A DNA stretch of 64,000 nt from Enterorhabdus sp. P55 (GTDB lineage Bacteria; Actinomycetota; Coriobacteriia; Coriobacteriales; Eggerthellaceae), in assembly GCF_009911695.1 (NCBI RefSeq), contig NZ_QWKK01000003.1:1-64000 (forward strand). Reading direction: 5' to 3'. The position numbers and the translations under genes are program-made. A model generated the notes under the pieces. It saw only the letters and a list, made by a program, of their open reading frames with translations, did no database searches and was not told where the DNA came from. Numbering within the stretch: the first letter of the stretch is position 1; the number at the start of each line of letters is the position of its first letter. Shown one piece after another: positions 22,301 to 37,300 of the stretch.

Positions 22301-25300
22301 CCGAGACCATGGTCGACCAGAACCTCAACCCCACGAGCGACCCGGCCCAGAGCCCGGGCCTGGCCTACCTGTTCTCAAAGGGCCTCAACAAGGACGGCGA
22401 CGCGGTGATCTACTTCCACCGTCCCTACGACTACACGCCAGACTTCATGGACGCGGTCAACTGGGCCAGCTGCCCGGAGTACACGGCCTTCGACCAGGAC
22501 ACCAACACGCTCACCGAGGCCTCGGGCAACACTGACCATGCGCCGCTCACCATCAACCTGCCCAACGGCGAGTTCGTGACCAGCTACACGCTCGACCTGG
22601 GGCCCTACGGCGGCGACGCCGATGCCACGGCCGAGACGGCGCGCGCCTACGACGGCGATGCCGGCGCGGCGAAGACCGCTGACGGCAGCAACTACGTGTC
22701 CGACTACGCGGTGCTCGGCCGTCCCTACATCTACAAGGGCCAGGCCAACAAGCTCCAGAGCAAGAACATCGGCTACACCAACTACATCGACAACGCGCTC
22801 ACCCGCGCCACGGTGACCAACAGCCACTTCTACGATCCGGCCAAGCAGGTGGCCTCGCCTAACAAGTCCACCTACTACAACAACTCCTACCGCATCACCA
22901 ACGGCGGCCTGTCCCATGGCGAGATCGCCAACTGGGGCCAGGCGTCCAGCGGCCGCCTGGAGTTCAACAACCTGGGTAGCGCCTCCTACACGTGGGTGCC
23001 GCGCGAGACGTCATCCGACACCGCCTGGATGGTGGGGTACAAGGTGGCCTACGGCTACAGCGCCGGCATCCAGACCGAGAACAACGGCGCCGCCACACCG
23101 GGGGCCGGCGACAACTGGTTCAAGGGCACGAACGAGCTGTACCGCAACGAGTGGCTCAACGACCAGAGCAGCTGGGGCTACAACCCGGATGACCACAACA
23201 ACTACCAGTCGTTCAACACGGACGTGAAGTACGTCTACGACTACGGCGACGGCGCCGCGGACAACACCACCGACGCCAACCTGGCGCCCACCCGCGCCGT
23301 CTACGAGGTGCGCTTCCAGAACCGCGCCGACGAGGGCAACACCACCGACAAGCGCCGCGCCGCGCACCTGAGCACCATCTCGCTCACGAGCACCTTCGAC
23401 GAGAACCTGGGCACCGCCGACGCGCAGAAGGCGCGCAAGGCCTTCCGCCTGCAGAACGTCTACGTGCCGGCCTACCTGGTGGGCAACGACGGACACAACT
23501 GCGCCGACCATGCCGACCAGGTGTGCATCGGCTACCAGTACACGCCCTACGTGAAGAACGCGGCCACGGGCGCCTATGAGAAGTACACGGGCAAGCGCCA
23601 CCTGGGCACCGACGGCAAGCAGAAGGCCGCCGATGGCCGCCAGATCTACCTGACGGTGGCCGGCTCGGCCTACACCTCCAGCGACAACGCCTACATCGAG
23701 GCCCTGGCCTGCACCAACGCTGACGCGGCCACGGTCGACTATGATCCTGGCGTGGACTCCCACGCGGCCGCCGGCTGCCAGGTGAACTGCCTGGCCTGCG
23801 ACGGCCAGTGGTTCAACGCCACCCAGTTCACCTTCACCTACATGGATGCGAACGGTACGGAGCAGACCAAGACCACCACCTGGCAGGAGCTGCTGGCCGA
23901 GGGCCGGGTGAGCGGGCCGTACGCCGTGGACAAGCGGGGCGACATCGTCTACAAGGCCGACGGCACGCCCGTGACCGAGGCCGACGGCGACTACTCGGTG
24001 ACCGATTCCGAGGGCACCTACACGGTGAACGCCGCCGACGGCGACTACGTCATCGACTTCGAGAGCTACTTCCGCGACGCCGAGGCCGTGGATGCCGACG
24101 GCGAGCTCGTCTCCGTGAGCGGCAAGGACGCGACGCGCTATGAGAACCGCGCCGTGGCCAACGACGCGGGCGAGCCCATCAGCTTCCCGCTGTTCAAGGC
24201 CTCCGACGCCGCCGAGACCAACACCATCGCCGGCTTCGACGGGCTGGACACGCCGGAGAACCAGGACTACGCGCGGGCCGTGGTGACCTCGCTCAAGGTG
24301 GACTACGCCGCCATGAACGCCAACCGCCGCTTCCCCAACACCATGCTCGACTCGGGCCAGTGGCTCACGCGCGCCAGCGAGGTCAACGTCAAGCCGGACA
24401 ACGCCATCAACTGGAACCACCCCTCCTACGGCTACGACGCCACCAACACCAACTACGCCTTCAAGTACGACGGCACCTTCGTCGACCGCCCGGCCGATGA
24501 GTTCACCAGCGCCACGGCCGCCAGCACCACGCTCGACAACGAGAACGTGCTCACGGGCGCCGACAAGGAGGAGAACGCCGGCAACTGGGACTACGAGTCC
24601 ACCCCGACGTTCGGCAAGATGGCCAACGGCTACCAGGGCACTGACGCGCGCCATCGCCTGTCGGTGACCGTCAAGTCGAAGGATCCCAACACCGAGGGCA
24701 TGTCGGCCTACGTGGACGACACCGCCGCCTACCGCGTGGCCCATAAGGTGGGCACCATGGAGACGTCCTACGTGCGCGGCCGCAAGGTGGTGCCCATCGC
24801 CTACGGCGACGGCGCGAAGAAGGACACCGTGTTCGCCTACGACGCCAGCACGGCGGACGTCACCGTGCCGGCCACGTCCTCGGCCATCACCCAGGACACC
24901 ACGTCGGTGACGAACGAGTTCAGCTTCGAGAAGCCCAACGCCGTGAGCGACATCCCCGACGGCGCGCTGTACGCCGGCGACTACCTGGAGTACACCCTGT
25001 ACGTGGGCGCCGACGACCTCTCGCAGCTGCCGCTGCGCCATGTGGACGCGCGCTTCACCGTGGAGCCCGGCCAGCGCATCGTGGGCTGGGAAGTGGTGAA
25101 CGAGAACGGCAAGGTGCTCAACACCGTGGGCACCACGTTCACGAGCGATCCGGCCGACGCCGTGAGCAAGGGCGTCGTGGACGACGACGGCAACACCGCC
25201 GCTGACGGCAGCGAGTGGTTCACGCCGGGGGAGCAGTCTGCCCGCGTGACCGCCAAGATGCTCGACGGCAACGGCCTGGTGACCCTGGAGGACGTGGCCC

Positions 25301-28300
25301 CGAGCACTGATGTGACCAAGGTATCGCACAAGCAGCACGTGCCCGTGGCGCCCGAGCCGGAGCCCGAGCCCGATCCCGTCGACCCCGACGCGGGCGACGG
25401 CGGCGAGGAGCCGGCTGCCCGCGCTGCCGCCACGGCCGCCGATGACGCGGCCTACGACGTGGTGGACACGCCCGAGGGCACCGAGCACTACGACGAGAAC
25501 CGCGCGCTCGTGTTCTCCCTGGGCAGCAAGGCCCAGCAGGTGGAGAAGGGCGAGGGCGTGTACCTGCGCGTCATCACCCAGATGACCGACGAGCTGCAGG
25601 CTGACCCTGCCGCCGACGAGTACAACGCCACGGGCAATGACGCGTTCACCAACGACGCCGACCGCCCGTCCTACAGCGCCGCGCAGGTGCGCGCCACCTT
25701 CGAGGCCACGGCCCAGCCGCTGCACGGCTACGCGCAGTACCGCGTGGGCGAGGAGACCAAGAACCCCGTCGCCGACAAGACGCCGGGCGGCGGCCTCATC
25801 GGCACGGAGGCCGCGCTGTACAAGACCCTCCACGACGAGGGCATCGACGGCGTCGACTACTATCACGAGAACGACATCCAGGCCAACCTGGAGGAGCGTC
25901 CGCAGTACGGCGCCCGCGTGGACTCGGTGGTGGGCTTCTACAGCCACGCCGCCGACGCCCATGGCGTGCTGGCCTCGGCTGCGGTGGACGCGGCGAGCGG
26001 CCTGGTGGCCTCCACTGCGGCCAACCGTGATGACGAGGGCCAGCTCGTGGGCACCGCGGCCAAGCGCGTGAACGCCGCCCCGACCGCCAACCACCTGCAG
26101 GACGTGGACATCGACTTCGCGTGGACCGAGGAGTCCAAGACCCGCCGCTCCATCGCCAACCAGGACGGCAACCCTGGCACGCTGACGGTGACGGGCCTCA
26201 AGAACCCGACGTTCCACACCAACGACGTGACGGTGACGGTCAACTTCACCAACAGCTACGACACCGAGGCCCAGGCGCCTGACGGCCGCCGCATCTTCGA
26301 GGTGTACGGCCACAACATCGACTACCCGGACGGCATCCTGGCCAACACCACCAGCACCGCTGGCGCCACGGGCGCGGGCGACCCCACCGTCAAGGAGGGC
26401 GACCCGGCCGTGAAGGGCCCGGGCAAGGCCGAGGGCCGTCGCAACGTGCGCGTGGAGTACTACGTGCCGCTGACCGCCGCCGACCAGGCCGACCTGGAGC
26501 GCGCCCAGAACGAGTACCCCGCCGGCGTGACCTTGGCCACCAAGGACGTGACCACCGGCGAGGGCGAAGACGCCGTGACCACCACCAAGACGCTCGGCGC
26601 CTGGTTCGCCGAGGATCAGGACAACGCGGCGCTTGAGGCCTTCATGCGCGGGCGCACCCACCAGGTGGCCGGCACCGAGGGCACCTTCGACATCAACCTG
26701 TTCCGCGAGGCCACGGCCATGCGCTGGACGTACTTCGACGTGCCCGCCACCGCTGACGGCGTGGCGCCGTTCACGCTGGACGACGTGGTGCTGGAGGGCG
26801 TGGGCCGCTTCAACGACACGCGCAGCCTGCTGACCTCCTTCAAGGACATCGCCAACTGGTACGAGGGCAAGGTGACCGTGGACGTGGCGTACAACCACTT
26901 CCACAACGAGAACACCACCCTCGACTTCACCGGCAACACGACGGCGGTGGAGCACGGCCTGTGGCGCACCAAGCAGAACGAGTGGAACACCACCGACACC
27001 ATTCGCGTGTACCGTCGCAGCCCCAACGCGCAGTTCCAGAACCAGGTGTTCCAGACGCATGACCAGGCCATGGCCACCTATAACGAGGACGCCGCCCAGA
27101 AGACAGGCTACGTCCCCGGCGAGACGTTCTGGTACAAGGACTCCGTGACAAGCGCCAAGCTGGCGGTGTCGGCGAGCAGCATCAAGTACACGATGTACGA
27201 CAACGGCAACTGCGGCAACGCCTGGGCTGGCAGCAATGACAGCTACTTCCACAGCACCAATCACGGCGATGGCAGCTGGGCGCAGATGCGCATGGACTTC
27301 ACCGTGTACACGCGCACCACCATCTCGTGGCAGTATTGGGTGTACAGTGAGAGCGCGAGCTACGACTGGCTGCGCTTCTACGTGTACAAGAACGGCGCGA
27401 ACATCGGCGAGTACGGCAATTACGGCGGCCACTACGGCAACTGGGCCAACTTCAGCCTGACGCTCGATCCGGGCAACTACAACATCTGCTTCCGCTACCG
27501 CAAGGACGGCTCCGTCAGCCACCACCCCGACGAGGCGCGCGTGCGCAACATCAGCATCGTCAACGGCCTGGATACCATCCAGGGCGGCACCAACATCGGC
27601 AACGACGAGCCCGAGACGATGATGATCCCCACCACCCAGGAGGACGGCGCCGGCGAGGGCGAGATCTACAACCCGGTGTTCTACGAGCGCATCCCGCTCG
27701 ACTACCTCAAGCAGGCCGCGCCCGAGTCCTACGGCCTGACCGGCCGCGTGGGCGAGGGCAGCGACATCGACGCGGCCTACCTGGAGAGCGTGCTCAACAG
27801 CCGTTACGCCGACGGCACCTTCCGCAACATCACGTGGTCTGACCGCTACGGCAAGAACGTGACGGCCGAGCGCACGCGCGGCCTGCGCGCCAAGGTCACG
27901 CTGGTGGGCACCACCACCGAGGCCGCCGACTACGGCGGGTCGATGAACTACGTCTCCAACGAGACGGGCCCGTGCCCCACCTCCGTCACCGACCAGTGCA
28001 CCGCCGGCTACCGCACCACCGCCGGCAAGACGTACAACGACATCAACCCGCGGGCCGAGGGCGTGTCCAACACCACCACCTTCGGGCTGTTCAAGATCGA
28101 GTGGGAGGCCGACCCGGACTGGGCCGACGGCGGCGCGGTCATCACCGACCCCGACGAGCGCCTCTCCGGAGACGTCAAGAACGGCCGCTTCGTGGACGAG
28201 AACGAGATGAGCACCGGCTCGAAGCTGGATGACGCTAACCGCGCCCTGCGTCCGGTGGACCGCCCCGACTACGACTCCACCGTGCTCGAGGTGGGCGACG

Positions 28301-31300
28301 TGCTCTCCGTGGCGTTCCCCGTGCGGGCGGCCGAGACCGGCCTGCCCCAGGTGTATAAGAACCTGGACGAGTCCACCACCACGGCCACCAACGCCGACGG
28401 CACGCCCAACACCCAGGGCCTGGAGCCGGCGTACCTGCCGCGTATGGGCGAGTACTACTACACCGCCTACCACAACTGCGACAACACCACCTACGGCGCC
28501 GGCAACTTCCAGATGTTCCCCGGCGCGGGCAACGCCAACTTCGGGCTGTCCGGCAACCTGTCCAACGCCTCGGCCAACCGCGTCCAGACGCAGAACGTGC
28601 TCATGGACATGGACGCGCTGCTCCACGAGTCGGCCTTCACCGCCGACAAGCCCAAGCACGTGGATACCTACGAGATGTTCGCCAAGTCTTACTCGTTCAT
28701 CCCCGGCAGCGCCAACAACTCCACGGGCGACGACTACAACAGCCGCACCCGCGGCAACAACAACATCTTCATGGACGCCGACGCGCTGACGGCCAGCAAC
28801 CGCCAGAAGATCAGCTACGTCCTGACCGGCACGCCCACCACCGGCACGGTGAACGATGCCGTGAACGGCCTGCCCAACCAGTACACCTACGTCACGACGG
28901 GGCAGTCCTCCACAGGCTACACCCGCGACTACTTCCGCTACGTCACGGCGAGCCGCATCGCGGACGCGCTCTCCACGCTCTCCAACGGCGGCAACGCCAC
29001 GGCCACCCAGGACCTCAACGTGGTCACGGCTGCCACCGGCACGGTGACGGCAGGCGAGGGCGAGGCCGCCCATGACGTGAGCGGTGCCCAGGCGCTTTCC
29101 GCCACGCCGCTCATCTGGTCGCAGACGCGCCTGCATATGCAGAAGGCGTGGCTGGCCACCACGAGCGAGATGGTGAGCGACTACGACGACGGCGTGGGCA
29201 CCGCCAACGCCGACGATGACTACCAGGCGGCCCGCAAGTACAGCGAGGAGGCCACGCTCTACACCGGGGCCAACGCGGGCGTCTCCGCCACGCTGCCCGG
29301 CGCCGACCCCAACTTCAACGACTACCACAAGATGATCCGCGGCAACGGTCAGAACAACCTGATGAAGAATCAGTACGACAACCGCGAGATCGAGTTCGGC
29401 CAGTACGAGGATGCCCTTGAGCTGGGCCAGGAGTTCACGAGCCAGCTGACCGCCTACAACTACGGCGACCGCAACCTCGACGGCGTGGAGTTCACCTACA
29501 TCATGCCGCGCGGCGTGGAGCCGGTGCTCGACGCCGACGGCCACGTGGTGCTGGACGCCGAGCTGCTCAAGAAGGTCAACGGCGTGTCCAACGGCCGCGG
29601 CGACGCCGTCAACGACGGCGCGCCCTACGTGAACGAGACCTACGAGGCCATCCCCGCCGACCTGGTGGACGTGGAGATCGTCCAGACCCCCTACGGGGAC
29701 TACCAGGGCTATGACGCCCCGAGCGCCATCCAGGACCCGGCGGAGTACCGCACGGGCAACGTGATGACGGCCGAGACCGACCTGTCCGACGCCATCGACC
29801 GCTCTACCTACACCTCCGTGAGCGGCGCGGCCGCCGGCAGCGCGGGTGACAAGAAGGTCGACGGCAAGATCGTGGCCGACCCCGCGCAGATGACGGGCGC
29901 TGCCTACACCCAGAGCTCGCAGCCCTGGGTGCTCAAGATCACCGTGAAGCAGGACCTGGGCAAGTGGTTCGGCCGCAGCGTGGACGGCACCGCCGCCAAC
30001 GCCGCCGACCCCGATCCCTCGTCCCTGACCGACTGCTACGTGGAGGGCGGCTACAAGCTGCGCGTGAACCTGCGCAGCCACATCTTCGGCAACAACGAGG
30101 CCGAGGCGTGGTACGACCGCCTGCTCACCGCCCCGTGGGACGATGAGGCCAACACGGGCGGCGTGGACGCCGCCACCACGGGTGATGCCACCACGCCCGA
30201 CAAGGAGCCCTTCAACAGCTCCGCCTACTACCAGGTCTACGACGTGGACGCCTACGAGGGCGGTGCGGCGGTGCGCACCCGCAACCAGAACGTCCAGCCC
30301 TTCGGCATGGACTACACCTGGACGCTCATGCACGGCAGCCTGGCCGGCGCGCATGCGCCGCTCTACGCGCAGTTCTACGGCTCGCCCACCATGCCGGCCG
30401 TGAACGGCTTCACCGTGCTCAACAACGCCGCCATCACCGATGCGACGGTGGCGGGCGACAACGCGCAGAAGGCGGCCCTGGCCAAGATGGGCCTGCGCGT
30501 CACCAGCAGCGACCAGGTCAACTACGACGACGGCCTCAAGCGCGCCAAGAACGCCGACGGCACGCTGGGCGACCCCGTCACCCTGTATGCCCAGACGGGC
30601 ACGCACGCCGTCATGCGCAAGCCGATGGTGCGCGTGTGGAGCACCGTGAGCCCCTACGAGGAGCAGGTGGGCCAGACCTCCGACGCCGTCGCGGCCGTCA
30701 ACGAGGCCTACTACGTGGACACCGAGGCGGATCGCCGCCAGGTGAACGTGCACGTGGAGAACCGCTACTGGCTCAACGAGCAGCCCTACCAGTGGGAGCG
30801 CGTGAACAACACCTATCCCTACGCCTATAACGGCACCGTGTTCGATTCGCGCTACCGCAACAACTACGCTGTCGACGGCGGCCAGAAGGGCGCGTTCACC
30901 CTGCCCGTGGTGACCATCGTGCTGCCCTACGGCGTGGCCCCCTATTCCAAGGCCACGGGGCTGCCCTACCTGCCCGAGGGCGACAAGGAGGCCTCGGCCG
31001 ACCGCCCGCAGGGCTGCAAGGACCTGCGCGTGGAGGACTGGGACCTGTCCTCCGTGACGGGCGCCGACGCCACGAACTACGACAACCTCACCGCCCAGGC
31101 GGCCGACCCGTCCGACCCGACGGGCTACCAGACCCTGGCCAGCGTCAACGACAACTTCGACGCCGCCTACAAGAAGGCCAACTGGAACGCCAGCTACAGC
31201 TACGAGCCGGTGACCACCGACACCGGTGCCACCGAGTACCGCTACGTCATCCGCTTCGAGCCCACGGCTGACGGCTACAACTCCGACCGCGACCTGGTGA

Positions 31301-34300
31301 CCCAGATCGTCTCCGGCGGCCTGGACACCTTCAAGATCAACGTCATGACCTACGACGAGCCGAAGATGGGCATGGAGCCCTCCGTCACCGCGAAGGGCTA
31401 CGAGAACATCCGCGCCTTCGTCACGTCCAAGGTGGACGGCTTCCAGTTCCTCACCGACGAGGACATCACCGTGGTCAACGGCACCACGGCCGACCGCGTC
31501 ATCCAGGCCCAAAACGGCGGCGGAACCACGTCGCTGGTGAGCAGCACGGCCTTCAACCCGTTCACCGTGGGCGCCGAGGCCCAGCTGCACCGTGACCAGA
31601 AGCTGAAGTGGCTCAAGTACCGCGCCGACCACAGCAACTGGACCACCATCAACTCCACCACCTACACCAACCTCTACCGCACCACCGGCTGGTACGAGGA
31701 GGACAAGCGCCTGGACGCCACGGAGTCTACCTACTACACCTACGTGGCCCAGAGCGCTGATGGCAGCAAGTACGAGGCCACGCCGCATCCGACCGGCTTC
31801 ATCCCGGCCAAGTACATCAACTGCGGCGTGCGCACCAACGAGCGTGTGCCCAACAACTACCTGGCCGGCTTCAACGGCACCTACGTGGAGGGCACGGGCA
31901 CCACGCGCATTCCCAACGCCCTGGGTGCCTCCGGCCCGGCCGCGCGCCCGCTCTACGGAGGCAACGTCACCGTGGGACCGGACGGCGAGCCCATCGCCGC
32001 GGACGCGCAGGTGTCAAACGGCAAGGGCCTGCTGGTGGGCGACTATGAGTACGACAACAACAACTACGGCCTGAGCTCGGCCACCACGGCCGCGCTCAAC
32101 CGCGCGGGCGATGACGCCACGAGCCACGACGAGGCCTTCGTGAGCCGCCTGACCATCGACGGAGACAACCCTGACGGCGTGGCCGCCACGCACGAGGACG
32201 AGGGCGTCTACTCCACGGTGAAGCTGCGCACCAAGGTGCCCACGCTCAACGTGGACTACGAGGTGGAGGCCAACCCGAAGGACCGCCCGAGCGACATCGC
32301 GGGCGCCAGCGGCAACGTGGGCAACAAGCCCGGCACCAACGCCACGGGCAACGGCGCCGGCAAGGACTCCATCCTGAAGACCGACGGCTCGGTCATCTCG
32401 GCGCCCGTCAGCACCGAGGTGGGCGACAGCACCGTCACCGACCGCGTGATGAAGGATACCGACGGCAACGAGCTCATCCACGTGCAGCGCGTGGTGGGCC
32501 CGGACGGCACCACCATCGTGACCATGATCGAGAAGGACTCGGCGGGCAACACGCTGCGCACCGCCAAGCGCGTGACCGCCGGCGACGGCTCCACCGTGTC
32601 CCTCACGCTCAAGGAGTACGAGAACAACGAGGTGAAGTGGTCGCTGCAGAAGACCTTCACCCTCTCGCAGCTCACCGGCGAGGTGGATCAGACCAACGCC
32701 AAGCTGTGGCTGGGCGACTGCGACCGCGCCGACGAGACCAAGGGCGACAAGCATCTCATCACCGAGACGTACCGCCGCACGCGCCGCATCGTCTACGGCA
32801 CGATGCCCGCCACCTACGAGCCGGTTCCCAGCGCTGATCTGGGCCACTACGTCTACGACAGCACGGTGCCCGACAACCTGCGCACCTCCGTCTACGTGCG
32901 CCCGACTCCCTCCGACCCCTACACGAAGGTCGTCCTGTCGCGCAACAAGACGGACGGCTCGCTCGAGTACACCCTCGACGGCGTGACCAAGCCGGTGGTG
33001 GGCGTGACGTTCTACATCAACGGCGGTGGCACCTCCGCCGTGGGCACCACGTTCTACACCCGCAGCTACCGCTACGACCCCGCCACCGTGGACTACACGG
33101 GCACGCGCTACGTGAAGCGCCCGATTGCCGGTACGGATCCCGTGGAGTACGAGTACATCGAGGAGTCCAAGGCCCTCGACGTCACCTCGGACGAGACCCG
33201 CTACAGCCGCGAGGAGGTGTTCACCCCCATCCCGCGCACGGAGGCGGCGCTCGAGTCGGCGCTGTCCCAGGCCATCGCCCAGGGCGAGAAGCTCTACGTG
33301 GGCCAGGGCGACGCCTACGTGGCCGCCACGCTGGAGAAGCTGCCCGAGAAGGAGAAGGAGGTCATCGACCCCTACAGCTACTTCGAGTACAAGCCCCAGG
33401 CCACCGGCACCTACGAGGCCGCCGGCGCCACGTTCTACACGCTGGATGAGGCGACTAAGGAGTACAAGGAGGAGGAGATCACCACCCTGGCCGACCTCCA
33501 GTTCTGGTCGACCCCGGGTGCTCCGGCCCTCTACGTCAAGACGCCGATCAACGGCGAGGACGCCTACCTGCGCGCCCGCCTGTCCGACAAGGGCCTCGAC
33601 CCGCTGCTCGACTACGGCTACCGCGTGAAGGACAACTCCAATCAGGATGACGACGTCATCGGCGTGGACTTCTTCACCCGCACCGAGACCGAGGAGCAGA
33701 AGAAGGACGAGAACGGCGACCCGATGTGGGTGCTGGGCGGGGACAACAAGCCCGTCGTGGACGAGAACGGCAACTACATCCCCGTCATGGAGACGGTGCA
33801 TCACTACCATGCCGCCACGGTGGACATCACCACCATCGAGGGCTTCATGGACCCGGATGCCGACACGCTCTACGTCAAGACGGGCAAGGACGCCGACGAC
33901 AAGGACGTCTACGAAGAGGTGTCGCTGTTCAACCGCAACCGCGACCAGCGCTACAAGTACAGCTACACCATCGATGCCATCGCCCAGACCACGGCCGTGG
34001 GCGCGCAGTTCTACACGCGCACCGAGAAGACCACCACCACGCCGATGAAGGACGAGAACGGCAACGTGGTGAAGGACGAAGCCGACAACATCGTCTACGA
34101 GAAGGAGTCCGTCTACACGCCGCTGGCCAAGACCGAGAAGCTCGGCGACTACCTGGAGCCCGAGGCCAACGACCTGTACATCCAGCTCAACGTCAACGGT
34201 GCCGACGAGTACGTGATGATCGACCTCGTCCGCGTGAAGGAGGAGGTGCCCGAGCCCGATCCGGACCCGTATGAGCGCTTCCAGTACCGCGTGGAGCAGA

Positions 34301-37300
34301 CGGTCCAAGACATCCGCTTCACCACCACGCGCAAGGTCATCTTCGAGACCGAGCTGCGCGACCCCGACGTGGCCACCATGCCCGACCCGGACAACCCGGG
34401 CCAGGACATCCCCTACACGTTCAAGGGCTACGTGGTGGACGGCCACACCCTGGCGTGGGTGGTGGAGAACGACCCCTACTACAAGTACAACTTCGCCAAC
34501 CCCGACCTGCTGAGCCTGGGCTACGACACCGGCATGCTCGACAGCTTCGGCATGGACAACAACTGGGTGGAGCATGAGACGCTGTTCCTGCCGAGCGACG
34601 AGAACGACGCCTGGGAGTACAACGACACCCCGTGGTTCTCGGCCACCATCCTCAACTCGGCCGACCGCCTGGATGCGAGCGAGTACACCGACATCGTGGA
34701 GGCCCAGGGCGCGCTGAAGCACGCCAAGCTCGTGTACGCCCTGCACCTGCCCAGCCAGGTGACGTTCTACGACGGCGCCATGCTCACCGATGACAAGGAG
34801 CTGGCCGACAGCAACAACGCCTACAAGTGGATAGGCGACTACGACGAGGACGAGGCCGACTACGCCTTCTACGTGGAGCGCGTCTACCGCGACCGCCATG
34901 CCACCACGGCCGATCTGGCCAAGGGCGAGTACGTGGTGGACGCCGAGGGCCACCAGGTGTTCGAGGTGAACGCCGACGGCACGCCTCAGGTGGACGCCGA
35001 CGGCAACAAGGTACCCAAGACCACGGCCGACGTGGATGCGGGCGAGGGCGTCATGAAGACCGAGCGCCTCACCCCCAAGCAGCTGCTCGACCGTGGCTGG
35101 ACGGTGAAGATCACCTACCAGTCCGACTACGGCGACAACACCTTCGCGGAGTCGGGGTCCACGGCCGTCCGCGGCGGCAAGAACAACGCGCACTACGGCA
35201 AGGCCGACGCCGACGACCCGTCTGACACGGTGGAGTACCGCGGCCTGGTGAGCGATACGCTCTCCGGCGCGACCGAGGCCAACCAGGGCGTGGGCTCCTA
35301 CGCGAGCGTCAAGCCCAACGAGCACGACCGCGAGGTGGTCGTCTTCGAGCTGGCCGCGCCCGACGACGCCGACGACGACGAGTTCAACGACTACGACAGC
35401 CTGCTCGAGGGCTTCTACGGCGGCGTCCATGCCGACGGCTACCTGGGCTACGGCGACTCGCTCACCCTCAAGGTGAAGACGCGCCTGGACAACCTGGGGG
35501 ATGTGGACTCCGCCATGGACGAGGGCCTCTACGAGGACGGCAAGCTCGTCAGCTACAAGAAGCAGATGGAGACCATCAGCAGCTGGGAGGGCGACGACTC
35601 CCAGGTGTACGCCACCGCCCATGAGACCAAGCTCAACTGGGTGGCCGATAAGGACGGCTGGGATCACCGCCCCGCTGACGGCGGCAACGTCCTGCACAAG
35701 CCGAAGGCTGACGACGAGGAGGCCAAGACCCTCATCGGCACCTCGTTCCACGGCCAGTCGGTCAACCGCTTCTACCGTGCGGGCGAGCAGGCGGCCGACC
35801 ACCTGCGCAACAACATCAACTACGACCGCGACAGCGACTACGACGACCTGTACGTGACCGACACCTCCGGCTGGTTCCGCATCCGCAAGCCGTCGGTGTC
35901 CGTGCGCGCCGATACCGCGCAGCTGCGCAGCCTGCTGTACAACTCCGACATGAACGTCTACACCGGCCAGGACGTGCAGCTGAAGGGCGACAACAGCTTC
36001 TACCTCACCCAGGCCATCAACACCGGCGGCGCGGTGAACAGCTTCATCGTGGACTGGCAGGTGCCCTTCTGGGCCACCGCCGGCGCCATGCAGGGCGGCA
36101 ACGCCATGACGGTGAACAACGCCCACTTCGAGAGCAAGGACTATGCGCTCGGCCGCTTCCAGTCGCTGTTCGAGTCGGTGTCCACGGGCATCTGGGAGGT
36201 TCCCGGCGCCCTCTACACCACCAACGGCAAGCCCGACGGCACCGCGGTGCCCTCCACCTCCCCGCAGGCCCAGCCGGCCAACGAGGCGGCGGAGACCGAG
36301 AGCCAGCTGCGCCTGTTCATGTTCGCCCGCGTGGCCACCATGGACCGCAGCCAGGACGGCAACGTCTTCGAGGAGCAGAACGGCGCGGTCTACAACGAGT
36401 ACGAGAACTTCGCCCTGCCCGGCAGCGACGCTGACCGCGACTACTGGTACGGCGAGGACGACACCGACGACTTCGGCAGCTCGGACTACAACACGGCGGA
36501 CTCCCAGACGTGGGTGCCCATCGGCAACCGCAGCGGCTACGCCATCGCCGACAAGGAGAACGTCACCATCGATGACTCGTTCCTCGAGCAGTACGCCAAC
36601 TGCCAGGTGCGCCAGATCCGCTGGGTCATCAAGGCCGTGCCGGTGACCAAGGACGGCGAGGGCAACGACGTGGCCAACGTGCGCGATGACACCCTGGCCA
36701 CCAAGGTGGCCGTGCCCCACGGCTTCCGCCTGGACGTGGACGCCATGCTCGGCGATGCCGACGACTCCCTCGAGGACTCGGCCGGCAACGTGGTGGATCC
36801 GACGGGCAAGCAGGAGGCCGACGACTTCGACCCGCTGCGCCTCAACGCGGGCTGGGCGTATCGCCTCAACAACCTGGGCCTGCTGGACACGCTGGACGCC
36901 GCGGGCAACTACTACCCCGATACCACCGTGGGCATCCACGAGGGCATCACCAACGGCGCCCCCCTGATCCGCTTCTCGTCCTCGGTGATGAGCAAGCTGG
37001 TGGTGGGCCTGGGCGGCCGCGATCCGGTGGACGAGGACACCGGGCGCCCGGCCGACAGCAGCGAGGTGCACGCGAACCACTTCGTGAGCGCCGTGCCCCG
37101 CTATGACGACACCAAGCACGTGGAGACCGAGCGCAGCCGCGCCGGCTTCATCCGCACGCCTGAGAGCCCGGTGCTGGCGTTGACCATCACCCAGGGCTAT
37201 TTCACCGGCGACCGCAAGCTCTACCAGTGGCGCAGCGGCAACAACACCATCGACAAGCGCACGTCCCGCATGATGCGCTACAAGATCGTGCTGTCCAACC

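Larger units (their letters stand above)
20266..24912 (+). other. Aromatic, Asn-, His- and Cys-rich region
   Basis: About 1,550 residues with unusually high Tyr, Asn, His and Trp content. A Gly/Ser linker (20266-20340) leads into a natural HHHHQGH motif (20425-20445). CTTC lies at 20650-20661 and a dense His/Cys cluster at 21616-21690. Segments such as SGYFTNICTTCNNW, EGYFLSLYRYPAGWNS, YRITNGGLSHGEI and WMVGYKVAYGYSAG are beta-rich. A second Cys group lies at 23500-23799. No named family is recognised. Metal binding or disulphide-stabilised domains are possible. Confidence 0.4.

Noticed and set aside
23935-23943. RGD triplets (also 29596-29604 and 43726-43734) as integrin-binding motifs
   Set aside because: Three RGD in over 21,000 residues is close to chance, and none sits in a clear exposed conserved loop.
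23011-31788. Minus-strand open frame of about 2,925 codons
   Set aside because: Same antisense shadow; the product is low-complexity Val/Gly/Arg/His sequence while the sense strand encodes recognisable domains.
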